The position numbers were made by a program, and so were the translations under genes. Shown in pieces: positions 36,530 to 47,525 of a stretch of 64,000 nucleotides of DNA (position 1 is its first letter; the number at the start of each line of letters is the position of its first letter). The notes under the pieces are model-generated. The model was not told where the DNA came from and did not search any database. It saw only the letters and a program-made list of their open reading frames with translations. Source of the DNA: Perognathus longimembris pacificus. Its lineage: Eukaryota > Chordata > Mammalia > Rodentia > Heteromyidae. The DNA lies in assembly GCF_023159225.1 (NCBI RefSeq), contig NC_063176.1:6584963-6648962 (forward strand). The letters run 5' to 3'.

Positions 36530-37090
36530 ATACATATGGCTAAGGGCTTGGATTCTTCGAGGGCTGACGTCTATTTATCCTATTTTGTCTTGCTATCATG
36601 GAATAGGATTGTTTTACCTTCCCGTTCTGGAAGTCCCAGCGCACGGTGTCGTCATTTCATTGATTTTTTTTGTTGTTGTTGTTCTGGAGATAAGGGGGAA
36701 ACAGGTGTGCACTCAAAGTGCTTATGTATTTAGAGGGGAAGTAACAGAAGGCCAAGGGAATCGAGCTCACTTTAAGACAGTGAACCCCTCAAATCGGTAA
36801 CTTCTCCGGTCCCATGGCTGCTGTCGGGCTGCTGTTGTATCTGCACCCGTTTTCAGCTCTGGGTTCGGAGGTCCCTGGAGCCCTGCTGGAGTTGGCCCTG
36901 ATCAGGCAGGGATGGAGGAGGGGACATTTCCTCCTTGTTCCTTTTCGGTTCTCGTGGATCTCTGTTGAGTCCAGTTGTTGATATGGCCTGTCTCTTGGAG
37001 GAGTGCTGGGGTTCTCAGGTCGCTATTAGGTTGGAGCGAGCTGGGGTGCTTCGTTATTGTTTCAGGGCCATCTTCTCTCTTTTGGAATTG
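36530..37090 (-). other. GC-richer unclassified block, possible retroelement 5' region
   Basis: Composition shifts sharply from the AT-rich flanks. On the minus strand it begins near 37085 with AGAGAAGATGGCCCTG, a YY1-type site of the kind found at L1 and some LTR promoters. A frame follows carrying LLQETGHINNWTQQRSTRTE-like sequence. No family was identified; it could be an L1 5' region or ERV remnant lacking its other parts. Confidence 0.35.
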
Positions 37091-37523
37091 TTTTATTTTC
37101 AAGAGTGTACATAGAGACACACATTCACTCATGTACACACACACAGAAAAGAAATAGGTATAGAGAGAGAAACAGAGAAAGACCAATGACATGGACCAAG
37201 AGGGAGGATTCTTTCCCAAAGGTTATAGATCAATTAGAAAAACAGAGTATATTAGTAACTACATAAGAACAGACCTTGAATAGTCTCTTATTTTTCTTTC
37301 AATAACGGACATATTTACCAAAAGCAAATTGAAACTCTATTGATTTTTTTTGAAATGCAATACGTTTCAAGGCTGACTTTTAAACATAGCATCAGGGTTC
37401 AATAATGTTTTTAGTCTTGAATCTAGTTCTTCCATAGAGATAAAAACACTGTACTGCAGGACTGAGTGGATTTACTGAAAAAGTTTACAATTGTGAAGTA
37501 GAAGGAAAGGTACATCTATACAA

Positions 37524-38012
37524 TGGTGAATTTTATCTGTCAATTTCATTGGGGTGCACATGCCCATTTAGCAAGAATCATTTAGGTATATCTTTGGGAG
37601 TGTTTTTAGATGATAACATTTGACCTAATAGTTGAACCAAGTCTAATGCCCTCCCTAATGTTAGTGATTGCTAATCAGCTAAAGAAGTAAATATAGTAAA
37701 GAAAAAAATAATTCAAGCTGTGCCATAATTATGAGCTCCTCCTTCCTTTCTGTTTGAAGTAAAACATCATTCTTGTACTGCCTCTACATTTGAGCTGAAA
37801 CATTGGCTTTGTGTAGATCTCAGAACTTTTGGATCTTGGATTAGGAGCCTTAAGACTCACACTGAAGTTACACCATTAGCATTCCTGCAAATCCAGCTCA
37901 GATCCATTTTGTGATATCTTAATCTCTTTATTAATACAAGCTATTTCTTTAAATCGATGTAGATGTCTATATTTCATGTTGGTTGTTTCTCTGAAGAACT
38001 CTGAATAATACA
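37524..38012 (+). mobile_element. MLT2-like ERVL solo LTR
   Basis: Starts TGGTGAATTTTATCTGTCAA and ends GTTTCTCTGAAGAACTCTGA-ATAATACA, the characteristic terminus of MLT2-class LTRs. Internal ACATTTGACCTAATAGTTGA and GCCCTCCCTAATG parallel MLT2 body sequence. About 490 bases, TG...CA ends. Flanking duplications are too decayed to call. An ancient mammalian retroviral LTR with no coding sequence. Confidence 0.7.
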
Positions 38013-38469
38013 ATCCACTAAGGAGTCAAAGTTTCATTGTTATTGTTACTTCATGTCTCCCTTTCCAACAGCAAATAATACAGTCCACTGGCTTCGTTTG
38101 GATCATTAAGATGTTATCTGTGCTTTTTTCCTATCAAAATAACCTCACAGATAAATGATATACTTTGTCAGACTGGTTTGTTCATTGGCCTGTGCCCAAG
38201 ATCAACACTACAAGAGTCTAAATCAATGAGGAACTCTATGAATTTACATTGTTTTCCTTAAAATAACAATTTCCTCAAAATAACAATTATTACTGTTTTC
38301 TTACTCTACTTACTAGTAAGCAGAAAAAAGATGAAGCAGATAAGTGAACCCAAAGATATAGTATATATTAAGTGTTTACTTCTATATGTGTATATGTGTT
38401 GTCACACACTCATGTAAACACGCAAGCACACACACACAAATTTTAGTGAGCTATTTCTAATAGGCCCAA

Positions 38470-38620
38470 ACCTATGTTTATTTCACAAATGTTTCATAAG
38501 TGCTCATTATATGTGAAGAATTATTCTGTATATGGGAAATCAGAGAGTGAGCAAAACACTCCACCCCATAATGCATACATTCATCAAAGAGACAGGAGGT
38601 GGTTTAATTGTAAATATATT
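38470..38620 (+). mobile_element. Ancient interspersed repeat fragment (L2/old L1-like)
   Basis: TTTCATAAGTGCTCATTATATGTG followed by a GAGCAAAACACTCCACCCCA-like segment and GAGACAGGAGG follows the common mammalian repeat pattern 'tattgagcacctactatgtg ... acaaaac ... gagacag'. The family is not certain. Confidence 0.45.
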
Positions 38621-39119
38621 GCAATCTAAAGCATCTAAGATTCTGCATTAGTCTTCCTTAGAAATCAAAATGTATGGCTACTTTAGGCAAAATTAGACTT
38701 TAGGCAAATTATTTGTTTAAAGTTATTATCAGTTTTAGAATTAAGGTAATCGTATTGCTTTAGGAGAATTTTGGAAAATGCTGGGGATGCTGTCACTACA
38801 TTTATCAAGAAGTACATCCATAAATTTATTCTTTAGAATTCAGGGGCACTGGACCCCTGATGTTTGGTCATAGTTATCCAATGATAAAATATTTTATGCT
38901 AATAACTTAACTTCTTGGTTGTAGACCACAGATGACATATGTCAGGAGTAGTAGACAAAATGATTGTATTTCCATGGACACATTTGAGCACATAGTTTCT
39001 CCCTCTTGAGTTAATTCCCTCCTATATCTAAAATGATTGACTGTGATTGCAACTATTTCCTTCTCATTTGCATCCCTAAGAGATCAGCTTCTCTAGTCAC
39101 CACCACAGATAGCACAATC
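38621..39119. other. Unique DNA
   Basis: Nothing recognised. Confidence 0.45.
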
Positions 39120-39215
39120 TGGCAAGCAAACAAGTTGGACAAGAAATGTACTCACTACCTTACGTATATGTAACTGTAACCCCGCTATACATACCTTGAC
39201 AATAAAATTAAAAAG
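39120..39215 (+). mobile_element. L1 3' terminus fragment
   Basis: GACAAGAAATGTACTCACTA, CTTACGTATATGTAACTGTA and CTTGACAATAAAATTAAAAAG match the last 80 bases of the other L1 3' ends. Confidence 0.8.
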
Positions 39216-41091
39216 AAAAGGCAAGAGAACAACTCTTTAGAAAAAGTAATTCTCGTGGAATAATGTGGAAAACACAACAAAGGAATTTTGCATGTTTTCC
39301 TTCCATTTTCTTGTGATAAGTGATAAGTGTCTGAAATCAGTTCATGGGAATGGAATGGAATGCAACAACATAGACTATCCATAGGTGACAAATCATTATC
39401 ACACGGGAATGGCTTGAAATCCAGCACCAGAGTACCAGAGGCAAGGATGCTCAAGGGTCAGAGATGGCTCCGTGTGTGTGTATAGAGTACCACATCTATT
39501 TCTATCTAAGATGTGTATATGAAATGATAGATAACCATGCATGTGTATGTATATATTCCTATATTTATACACACATATACTTGGGCAGAGGATATATTTT
39601 GATCACAGGTTTGTAAGCACATTAATGAGAGTGCATATATAATAGGATTTTTCAGAGAAAGAACCAACAAATATGTGTATGTACTTACATATATGTATAC
39701 ATATAAAGAGCTTATATCAAATTTATTTCATCTTCTTTATGTCAAACTGAGTTGAAATATTTCTCTGTTGCATCTTCAAACTAAAATGTGTTGGTTCTTA
39801 GATATTATAAGAAAATCACTCCACTGTCAGAATTTATCCAAAAGAAAAAAAAAAACAGCAGCCATGCAGGAGGAAAATTAATAGGCATTTAACTACTAGT
39901 GGGAAACAGTCATTTTTGTGATTCCTGAATGAGAATTGCTAATAATTCACTATGATATATTGCTGAGTTATAATTACTTTAAAGCTAAAATTCTAGGCAA
40001 AACATTCTACTAATATCCTGTCAGGGAATTTTTTAAAGGATTATTTGTCCATAGTCTCAGAAACGAATGTCTCAAAGATAGATTTCATATACATAACAAA
40101 ACTGGTATCTACTCAACTCCAGTAGTCATTTCTCGAGGTATATGTATATGAAGTCATGTAGTCCTTACACATCTCCACTTAAAATGACAACTAGTATTCT
40201 GTGAACCTAGAACAAAAGCTCTTTACTAAAAGCCATAGTAAGTATTCAATATGACATACTCCTTGTTATTAATCAGTTCTCAATGCACAGATGATTTGGT
40301 TTATTTTTGCTCCCACGTTTTAAAAATCATACCCACGTAGGCATTGTATATATTTTTGTATGAAGTTAGGAATTAAATTTTTCTGTATTATTAGTTGAAA
40401 TTATTGAGGTCAAATACTAAGAGAAAAATATAAAAGAGGTAATTCCATTTCCCTTTGATTAGAATAGATGGAGAGAATTAAGAGTTAGGGATTAAAACCA
40501 TGTTTGGTGAAATACATGAAACATTTCTTCTAGCCATATGTCATAAAATAATGCATCTGCCAATTTATGGTCACCACAGATTCACATTATCTATTTCTTA
40601 TGAGTTATACTTTTACAAGTGACATTCTCACCATATGACTATTGGATTTTTCTATGTACAAACCCAATTATATGATTTATAAGCCAACAAGTGATCATTC
40701 CAAACCATAATTACATACATACACAGGTTTGCTGTGATCCAGAAGCTAACCACACTCAAATGAATTCATTAGTTAACCAACATATTTGTGATAAAACTCC
40801 AATCTGTTAGGCACACACAATTGCCTGGGTTTGGACTATGATGTTGTTGAACCATATGGTAGTCTTTTTCCCCTTGGAAGCAAGTTTGGATGACCATTGA
40901 TGTTGGTTCTCATTTTATTCTTTGGTTTTTAAAACCTTTTTCTAGAAAAATTAGCCTGTCCATTTTAAATTACTGTTTAAAAATACTTTAAGCACTGAAG
41001 AAATGGTGACAAATGATGTTTGTTAGTTGTAAAAAAAAAACAACCTGTAAATATAAAAGGTATGTTCTTATGCAAATAATGCTCACACATT
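39216..41091. other. Unique AT-rich DNA
   Basis: CpG-poor, TA/TG-rich patches at 39475-39720. No gene or repeat family recognised. Confidence 0.5.
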
Positions 41092-41106
41092 GAACAGAAG
41101 ATATTT

Positions 41107-42797
41107 TATTTTTTATATTTTTTATTATCAAACTGAATTACAGAGATGTTACAGTTTCATACATTAGGCATTGGATACATTTCTTGTACTGTTTGTTACC
41201 TCCTCCCTCATTCCCCCCTCCTCCCTCACTCTTTCCCTTCCCTCTCCCCCCCATGAGTTGTTCAGTTGTTCAGTTCATTTTTACCAAGCAGTCTGTAAGT
41301 ATTGCTTTTGTAGTTGTTTGTCTTTTTTTACCCTGTTTCTCTCAATTTTGGTATTCCCTTCCAATTTCCTGGTTCTAATACCAGTATACCCGGTTTCCAA
41401 TATACACAGATAAGATACAGAGATAGTGTAGGTACAACCACAGGAAGGTGATACAGGAATATCATCAATAATAGAGGCTACAGTTACATATGGCATGTTG
41501 AAAGTAGTTACAACTGTGATATAACAATCATTTCCATAACATGGAGTTCATTTCACTTAGCATTATTTTATGTGTTCATAAGTGTACAGCTATTGGGCTC
41601 CTGTGATCCTCTGCTGTGACTTTCCTAAACCTGTGCTAACTATTCCCTATAAGGGAGACCATATAGTCCATGTTTCTTTGGGTCTGGCTCACTTCACTTA
41701 GTATAACTTTTTCCAAGTCCTTCCATTTCCTTACAAATGGGGCAATGTCATTCTTTCTGATAGAGGCATAAAATTCCATTGTGTATAGGTACCACATTTT
41801 CCTGATCCACTCATCTACTGAGGGGCATCTGGGTTGGTTCCAGATTCTAGCTATGACAAATTGTGCTGCTATGAACATTGTTGTGCTGGTGGCTTTAGTG
41901 TGATTATGTTTGTAGTCTTTTGGATAGATACCCAAAAATGGGGCTGCTGGGTCATAGGGGAGTTCTATATTTAGCCTTCTGAGGAATCTCCATACTGCTT
42001 TCCAGAGTGGCTGAACCAGTTTACATTCCCACCAACAATGAAGTAGGGTTCCCTTTTGGCCACTTCCCCTCCAACAGTTGTTATTGTTAGTTTTCTTGAT
42101 ATAGGACATTCTTACTGGAGTGAGATGGAATCTCAATGTTGTTTTGATTTGCATTTCTTTTATGGCCAGTGATGTAGAGCACTTTTTCACATGTCTCTTG
42201 GCCACTCTCATTTCCTCATCAGAGAAGTCTCTTTTTAAGTCTCTAGCCCACTTGATGAGGGGGCTATTGGTTCTTTGCGGTTTTGGTTTGGAGGAAGGTA
42301 ATTTTTTTAGTTCTGCATGTATTTTAGATATGAGGCCTTTGTCTGTTGAATAGCTGGTAAAGATCTTCTCCCAATCTGTGGGCTTTCTGTTTATCTTGTG
42401 AGATTTGTCCTTTGCCCTGCAGAAGCTCTGCAGTTTGATGCAGTCCCATTTGTCTAACCTTTCTTTGATTTGTAGTCTTTCTGGGTCTTTGTTAAGAAAG
42501 CTCCATCCAATGCCAAGGAGCCCAAGTGTTTCTCCTAATCCTTCCTTTAGTGTTTTCAGGGTGTCTGTTTTGATTTTGAGATCTTTGATCCATTTGGAAT
42601 TGATTTTGGTGCAGGGTGATATGTATGGATCTAGTTTTAGTTTGTTGCATGTGTTGAACCAGTTTTGCCAGCACCATTTTTTAAAGAGGTTATCTTTCTT
42701 CCAGACTATTGTTTTAGCACCTTTATCAAAGATTAAGTAGGCATAGTTCTGTGGGTTCATTTCTGGGTCTTCAATTCTGTTCCATTGGTCTTCAGGC
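41107..42797 (-). mobile_element. 5'-truncated L1 with open ORF2 C-terminal frame and TSD
   Basis: The minus strand runs from ORF2 at 42797 to the 3' end at 41107. The 3'UTR (41107-41635) carries the reversed G-rich tract near 41200-41255. Flanking repeats GAACAGAAGATATTT (41092-41106) and GAACAGGAGATACTT (42798-42812) differ at two of 15 bases and are its target-site duplication. The insertion is therefore about 1.7 kb of a 6-7 kb element. Confidence 0.93.
41636..42760 (-). pseudogene. L1 ORF2 C-terminal fragment (374 codons open)
   Basis: This is the C-terminal third of the L1 reverse transcriptase/endonuclease protein that carries out target-primed reverse transcription. The frame is uninterrupted for 374 codons. 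Landmarks: [20 protein letters not shown] (about residues 24-43), KINRKPTDWEKIF (about 121-133), [18 protein letters not shown] (about 177-194), zinc-knuckle region CWRGSGQKGTLLHCWWEC (about 231-248), and the end QTQRNMDYMVSLIGNS. The knuckle reads C-x3-S-x7-H-x4-C, so its second Cys is Ser. The endonuclease and reverse transcriptase domains are absent through 5' truncation, so it cannot act. The ATG at its start is an internal Met of ORF2, not a true initiator. Confidence 0.92.
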
Positions 42798-43022
42798 GAA
42801 CAGGAGATACTTAATAGGTAGAAAAAACAGCTATGTCAAGGAATTCCTTATAGGTGCTCTTATCAATAAGGAATGAGACCAAATCATTCAACACAGAAAA
42901 TAAAAAGTTACACATACATAAATATTCAAGTGATACAGAGAACAAAATCTGTGGGAGATTAGTGTTTTTGATGAGTTTCGACTATGGAATAATACAAGTT
43001 TTCCTCATAGAAAAGCATTCTG

Positions 43023-43231
43023 GGGGCTGGGAATATGGCCTAGTGGCAAGAGCACTTGCCTCCTGCACATGAAGCTCTTGGTTCCATTCCCCAGCACCAC
43101 ATATACAGAAAACGGCCAGAAGTGGCGCTGTGGCTCAGGTGGCAGAGTGCTAACCTTGAGCCGGAAGAAGCCAGGGACAGTGCTCAGGCCCTGAGTCCAA
43201 GGCCCAGGACTGGCCAAAAAAAAAAAAAGAA
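43023..43231 (+). mobile_element. ID-ID dimeric SINE with TSD
   Basis: GGGGCTGGGAATATGGCCTA, ACATGAAGCTCTTGGTTCC, right unit GGCGCTGTGGCTCAGGTGG and CTTGAGCCGGAAGAAGCC. Target-site duplication AGAAAAGCATTCTG / AGAAAAGCATCTG (43010 and 43232). Same subfamily as tandem copy 2 at 22127. Confidence 0.93.
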
Positions 43232-43244
43232 AGAAAAGCATCTG

Positions 43245-43970
43245 CTTTCTCTAGGTGGAAGAAGAATGCCACCTCAGACCTAAGGAACACAGCCTTCTTG
43301 GCTAGAAGTGGTGAGTAATTAAAGAAATGAGGAAAAGAACTAAGATTGAGAAATAGGTTTGGCCAGGAAAAAGCAGAAATTGTGATGGTCATTTCTAGTA
43401 GATGAAGTGTGAAGGAATAATTACAGGGAAACTAAAATTGTCAAGCATTTTTGTCAGGGATAAAACTTTGAAAATAGAAGCAACCTTTTAGTTTTAAGGA
43501 AAATCTTATAGCCATATAGTAAACTCTTGCTCTTACCATGGGATGACTCCAATTATAAGATGTAAAAATTTTAAATGGAAAGAAAAAATGACAGAAAAAT
43601 TATACAGTATGCAAGTATATAAAAAGTTCCTTATTAGAAACAATAAAAACTAATCAATATAAATAGGAATACCCAAAGTACACACATACACACACACATC
43701 ACATAGTAAAGATTATATATAGCTCTTATTGTTGATGTAATTATTGGGTTGTGTATTCTATTTGAATAAAGAGTTAAATAACAGACCATTTTATGATGGA
43801 TTAGACTATTGATTTGAACATATTGAGTTACAGTAGGAAATGATTATGTATGGTATAAGAGAGATAAATCATGGAGAATTAGAAAACTATGAAAGTTTGA
43901 GGAAAAAAAGATTTACTTGTCTGAATATGGTAAAGAGCTGTCAGTGACTGAACTACGTAGGGTAACAGCT
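43245..43970. other. Unique AT-rich DNA
   Basis: Short CA run at 43680-43700. No gene or repeat family recognised. Confidence 0.5.
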
Positions 43971-44029
43971 CTTACTAGTAAAGAATAAATCTCTGAACAT
44001 TCCCTCTAATTATTTTCGATGTAACTGGA

Positions 44030-44905
44030 TCCACTTCTTGTAGTGTTTTCAGGGTATCTGTTTTTACTTTGAAGTCTTTGATCCATTTGGAATTGATTTT
44101 GGTGCAGGATGATATATAAGAATCTAGTTTTAGTTTGTTACAGGTGTTGAACCAGTTTTGCCAGCACCATTTTTTGAAGAGGCTGTCTTTCTTCCACCCG
44201 ATTTTTTTAGGTCCTTTATCAAAGATTAAGTAGCCATAGATCTGAGGGCTCATTTCTGGTCTTTAGTTCTGTTCCATTGATCCTCAGGCCTGTTCTTGTG
44301 CAATACCAAGCTGTTTTTATTACTATAGCTTTGTAATACAGCTTGAAGTTGGGTATTGAAATTCCTCCAGCCCTGTTCTTTCTACTTAGGATTGTTTTCA
44401 CTATTCGGGGTCTTTTATTGTTCCATATGAATTTCTGGATTGCTTCCTCTATTTCATTAAAGAATGGTGTTGGGATATTGATGGGTATTTCACTGAATTT
44501 GTATATTGCCATTTTGGCAATGTTAATCTTCCCAATCCAGGAGCATGGGAGGTTTTCCCATTTCCTTAGTTCTGCTTTAATTTCCTTTTTCAAGTTTTTA
44601 AAGTTCTCATCATAAAGGTCTTTCACTTCTTTGCTTAAGGTTATTCCTAAGTATTATGTTTTTTGAGACAATTGCAAAAGGTGTTAGTTTCCTGATTTCA
44701 GCCTTGCTCTTCAGGTTGTTGGCATATAGAAAAGCCATTGATTTTTCGGGATTTATTTTATATGCTGCTACTTTGCCAAAGTTCTGCATCAGCTCAAGTA
44801 ACTTGGGAGTAGAGTCTATGGGATCATGTTGTCTACAAAGAGAGAGAGTTTAACTTCATCTTTCCTATTTGGACCTCCTTTATGTCTTCCCCTTGCCTTA
44901 CTGCT
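44030..44905 (-). mobile_element. L1 ORF2 segment: RT C-terminus and following region, 3'-truncated
   Basis: On the minus strand the order is RQGEDIKEVQIGK-like (near 44890), the RT motif as FVDN in place of FADD (near 44840), NFGKVAAYKINPEKSMAFLY, a frame from 44626 with [20 protein letters not shown] and [20 protein letters not shown], then a shifted frame from 44253 with [18 protein letters not shown] frameshift near 44225-44255 and a stop near 44642 break it. It stops at about 44030 without the 3' end, so it is not a simple L1 insertion. Confidence 0.88.
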
Positions 44906-45237
44906 TTGGCTGCACCGGCTGTGGTGGTTTACCGCAGTTTGTGGGTAGAAGTCGCGTGGCCTCTGTCACTGGGGGGACAGTGATCAGTCTCGGGAACCAG
45001 TCTGTTGCCTCAGCATTGGGGCAGAGTCTCTGGGCCTGTGTGCCTCTTGCTGTGTTTACCTGTGACTGGAAGCTGCGCACCCCGAGGGAGGGAGGTTATT
45101 CCCACCTGGACAGGGAGACCTTCTCCTAGATGGAGCTGGGTCTCATAGCTCAGTTACCTTTGCCCTTTTCAAAAATGATCCCCTCTGACCTTGCTTTCCC
45201 TTGGCCCACTTTATGCCAGGGTCAAATATGGCAGTTA
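44906..45237. other. GC-rich block between L1 pieces, possibly L1 5'UTR
   Basis: CpG-bearing, G/C-rich sequence with ACTGGGGGGACAGTGATCAG and TGCGCACCCCGAGGGAGGGA. It lies between a reversed ORF2 segment and a direct L1 3' terminus. The composition would suit an L1 promoter region, but no match could be made. Confidence 0.35.
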
Positions 45238-45312
45238 TAACAAACAGTACAAGAAATGTATCCAGTGCCTAATGTATGAAACTGTAACCTCTCTGTAATT
45301 CAGTTTGATAAG
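45238..45312 (+). mobile_element. L1 3'UTR terminus without poly(A)
   Basis: ACAGTACAAGAAATGTATCC, GAAACTGTAACCTCTCTGTA and CAGTTTGATAA match the 3' ends at 24143 and 59640, but the AAAA tail is replaced by GGAGAGCC. Confidence 0.85.
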
Positions 45313-45540
45313 GAGAGCCTTGTTGCAGGTGTTGGCTGGGGGTAGAGCTCACATCTGTTTGCAAAACCTGCTGCCTCATTTTTTTCCCCTCTTGTCTAGA
45401 ATCTCTGTACTGTTATAACTTATGCTAACTTTCTAAGATTCGATGTTTCTCTGGAGTACTAAAGCTGGGTTCTTGGAGAGAGCTTAGGTTGGGATTTGCT
45501 ATTCCTTTGCCGTCTTCCTCTTGTCCCACACCAAGATTAA
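45313..45540. other. Unclassified sequence, possible L1 5'UTR fragment
   Basis: Contains TTTCTCTGGAGTACTAAAGC, TTGGAGAGAGCTTAGG and GCCGTCTTCCTCTTGTCCC. It is more balanced in composition than the DNA to its right. No firm family. Confidence 0.3.
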
Positions 45541-45738
45541 TCAATGAAATACTCGTGTGAGAAGAATAATCGTGTACAACTAAGGGATTCCTGGTTAGCA
45601 CTTGAAAAACTTTTTAAGTCTAAAGAATTATCAGACATGGGACTAGATTTAGGCTTTATTATTGATTGGCTTGAATTAGTTCATTATAATCATTATTGTA
45701 CCATGTTCATGCAAAGATGGAGAAAAATGTTTATACTA

Positions 45739-45982
45739 TTTTTTTTTAATTTGTGCCAATCCTAGGAATTAAACTCAGGGTCTGGGTGCTATACCTTAGC
45801 CTCTCTCTGTCTCTCTCTCAGCTAGCTTTCTACAACTTGAGCCACAGCTCCACTTCTGGCCATTATTGGTCGTTAAATGGAGATAAGATTCTCATGAGTT
45901 TTCCTGCCTGGGCTGGCTTCAAAGTTTGATCCTCGGATGTAGGCCTCCTAAGTAGTTAGGATTACAGCTGTGAGCCCTTCCT
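45739..45982 (-). mobile_element. B1/ID SINE (minus)
   Basis: T run, GGAATTAAACTCAGGGTCTG, CTCTCTCTGTCTCTCTCTC insertion in the tail unit, GAGCCACAGCTCCACTTCTG, GGCTGGCTTCAAAGTTTGAT and AGTAGTTAGGATTACAGCTG. Confidence 0.88.
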
Positions 45983-46019
45983 TGCCACCTGTTTCTATTG
46001 TTTCTTGTATTATTGTTGT

Positions 46020-46236
46020 TGTTGCTGTGGTTGTTATCACCAAGATGTACACAGAGGGGTTATAATATCGTAAGTCAGGTCATGAGTACATTTTGTTTGA
46101 ATGTCACTCCTTCCTGCTCTCCCAGTTTTTCACTCCTATCCTTACTCATATGTTTTAGTTCATTTTCAACATAATGTCTATTGAGTAACATGACTACGTT
46201 TGTTCACCCTTTCTTCTGTGGTACTTTTATTTAACA
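46020..46236 (-). mobile_element. Old L1 3'UTR fragment (minus)
   Basis: Begins with ATCACCAAGATGTACACAGA and GGGGTTATAATATCGTAAG, followed by a pyrimidine-rich block and AGTTCATTTTCAACATAATG, the order of a reversed L1 3' end. Diverged. Confidence 0.5.
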
Positions 46237-47284
46237 ACTTGTATAATCTAGCCATAATTTTCATCCATCTAAGCCTGATAATACAGATAGGTAATTTTCA
46301 TGTATACTAAGCAGAATAAGTATAATAACATACAACTTAGACCTAAAAGAAAAATATGGAGATTAAAGTCAGGATAGTATCTCTGCTTTAGTCTTATAAG
46401 CATCTAAGTAATATAAGAATATAAGATGATTAAAAATTTCTGCTGCTTACTCTACCAATATAACAGTATAGGAATTCATATATCCTACTGGGGTGTGGAA
46501 TTTTAAGTTTCACACTTTTGAACACAATTTCAAACCATACAACCATGAACTCTTCAATCCTAGGAAGTAATGATCACAGAGGGAGCTCATTCTTTCATCA
46601 CCGAGTTGAAGAATCATTCTGCTTTGTGCAATTCTACTGGATACATTGTGACAGATCTTCAATTTCCATTTATTTTCTTATCAAAAGAGTCATTTCCTTG
46701 ACACTGTTATTGATCTGAGCAGTTCAGAAGGAAGAAACAGGATCAGCAGGTACAAAGAATCATATTTAAAATATCAATTTTCTCTTAAGTTTGCTAAAAT
46801 ATATTAAAGTGAAAGTTAATTTAGTTATCTGTTAGCAGAGCTAAATCAAATTCTAAGAGTAAAAAGCTCAGTGGTTAACCATGTGAATGTTTGGAGCTGT
46901 TGAAAATTTCTTAGTTGCTATTGGCAATATGTAGGTGCATAGGCAAGATTGGCAGGTCACATACTACAGAGATGAGATGAAAGGAGAAGAAATTATATGT
47001 GTGTACATACATATATATGTGCACATACACGCATATATATACATATGTCTATATGTATGCATACACACATGTGTGCGCACACAGGCACAGACACTGGGAA
47101 ATAAGTGATATAGAACTCTAGACATTCACACACTGAGGCCAAAGGAGAATATTTATAGGAGTGGTTGACAAGGCTCAAGACCTACATGCATATAATCATA
47201 TAAAATGAACTCGAAGAAAAGGATATATTTTTCAGTTACTGTTGTTGCTGCTTTTGTTTTCTTTTCCTTTTGTTTGTTTGCATT
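46237..47284. other. Unique AT-rich DNA
   Basis: Alternating purine/pyrimidine (CA/TA/TG) runs at 46995-47090. No gene or repeat family recognised. Confidence 0.5.
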
Positions 47285-47525
47285 TAGGAGAGTAAGGGGG
47301 AGCCACAGAAGTGGTGGGACAAAGAGTGAACAAACACGGCATTGGTACTTATTCGACACTATGTGGAAAATAAACTTTACGTCTTGTGAATGGGGGATAC
47401 GAGGGAAAAATTGGGAGAGCGTGAGGGAAGGGGAGACATGGTTCAAAAAGATTTGTACTCACTACCTAATTCATGAAACTATAACCCTCAATACATCCAC
47501 TTCACAATAACAAAAATTAAAATAC
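47285..47525 (+). mobile_element. Old L1 3' end
   Basis: A purine-rich stretch (GAGCGTGAGGGAAGGGGAGA near 47417), then TTTGTACTCACTACCTAATT, CATGAAACTATAACCCTC and CACTTCACAATAACAAAAAT, the arrangement of the L1 3' terminus with older substitutions. Confidence 0.7.
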
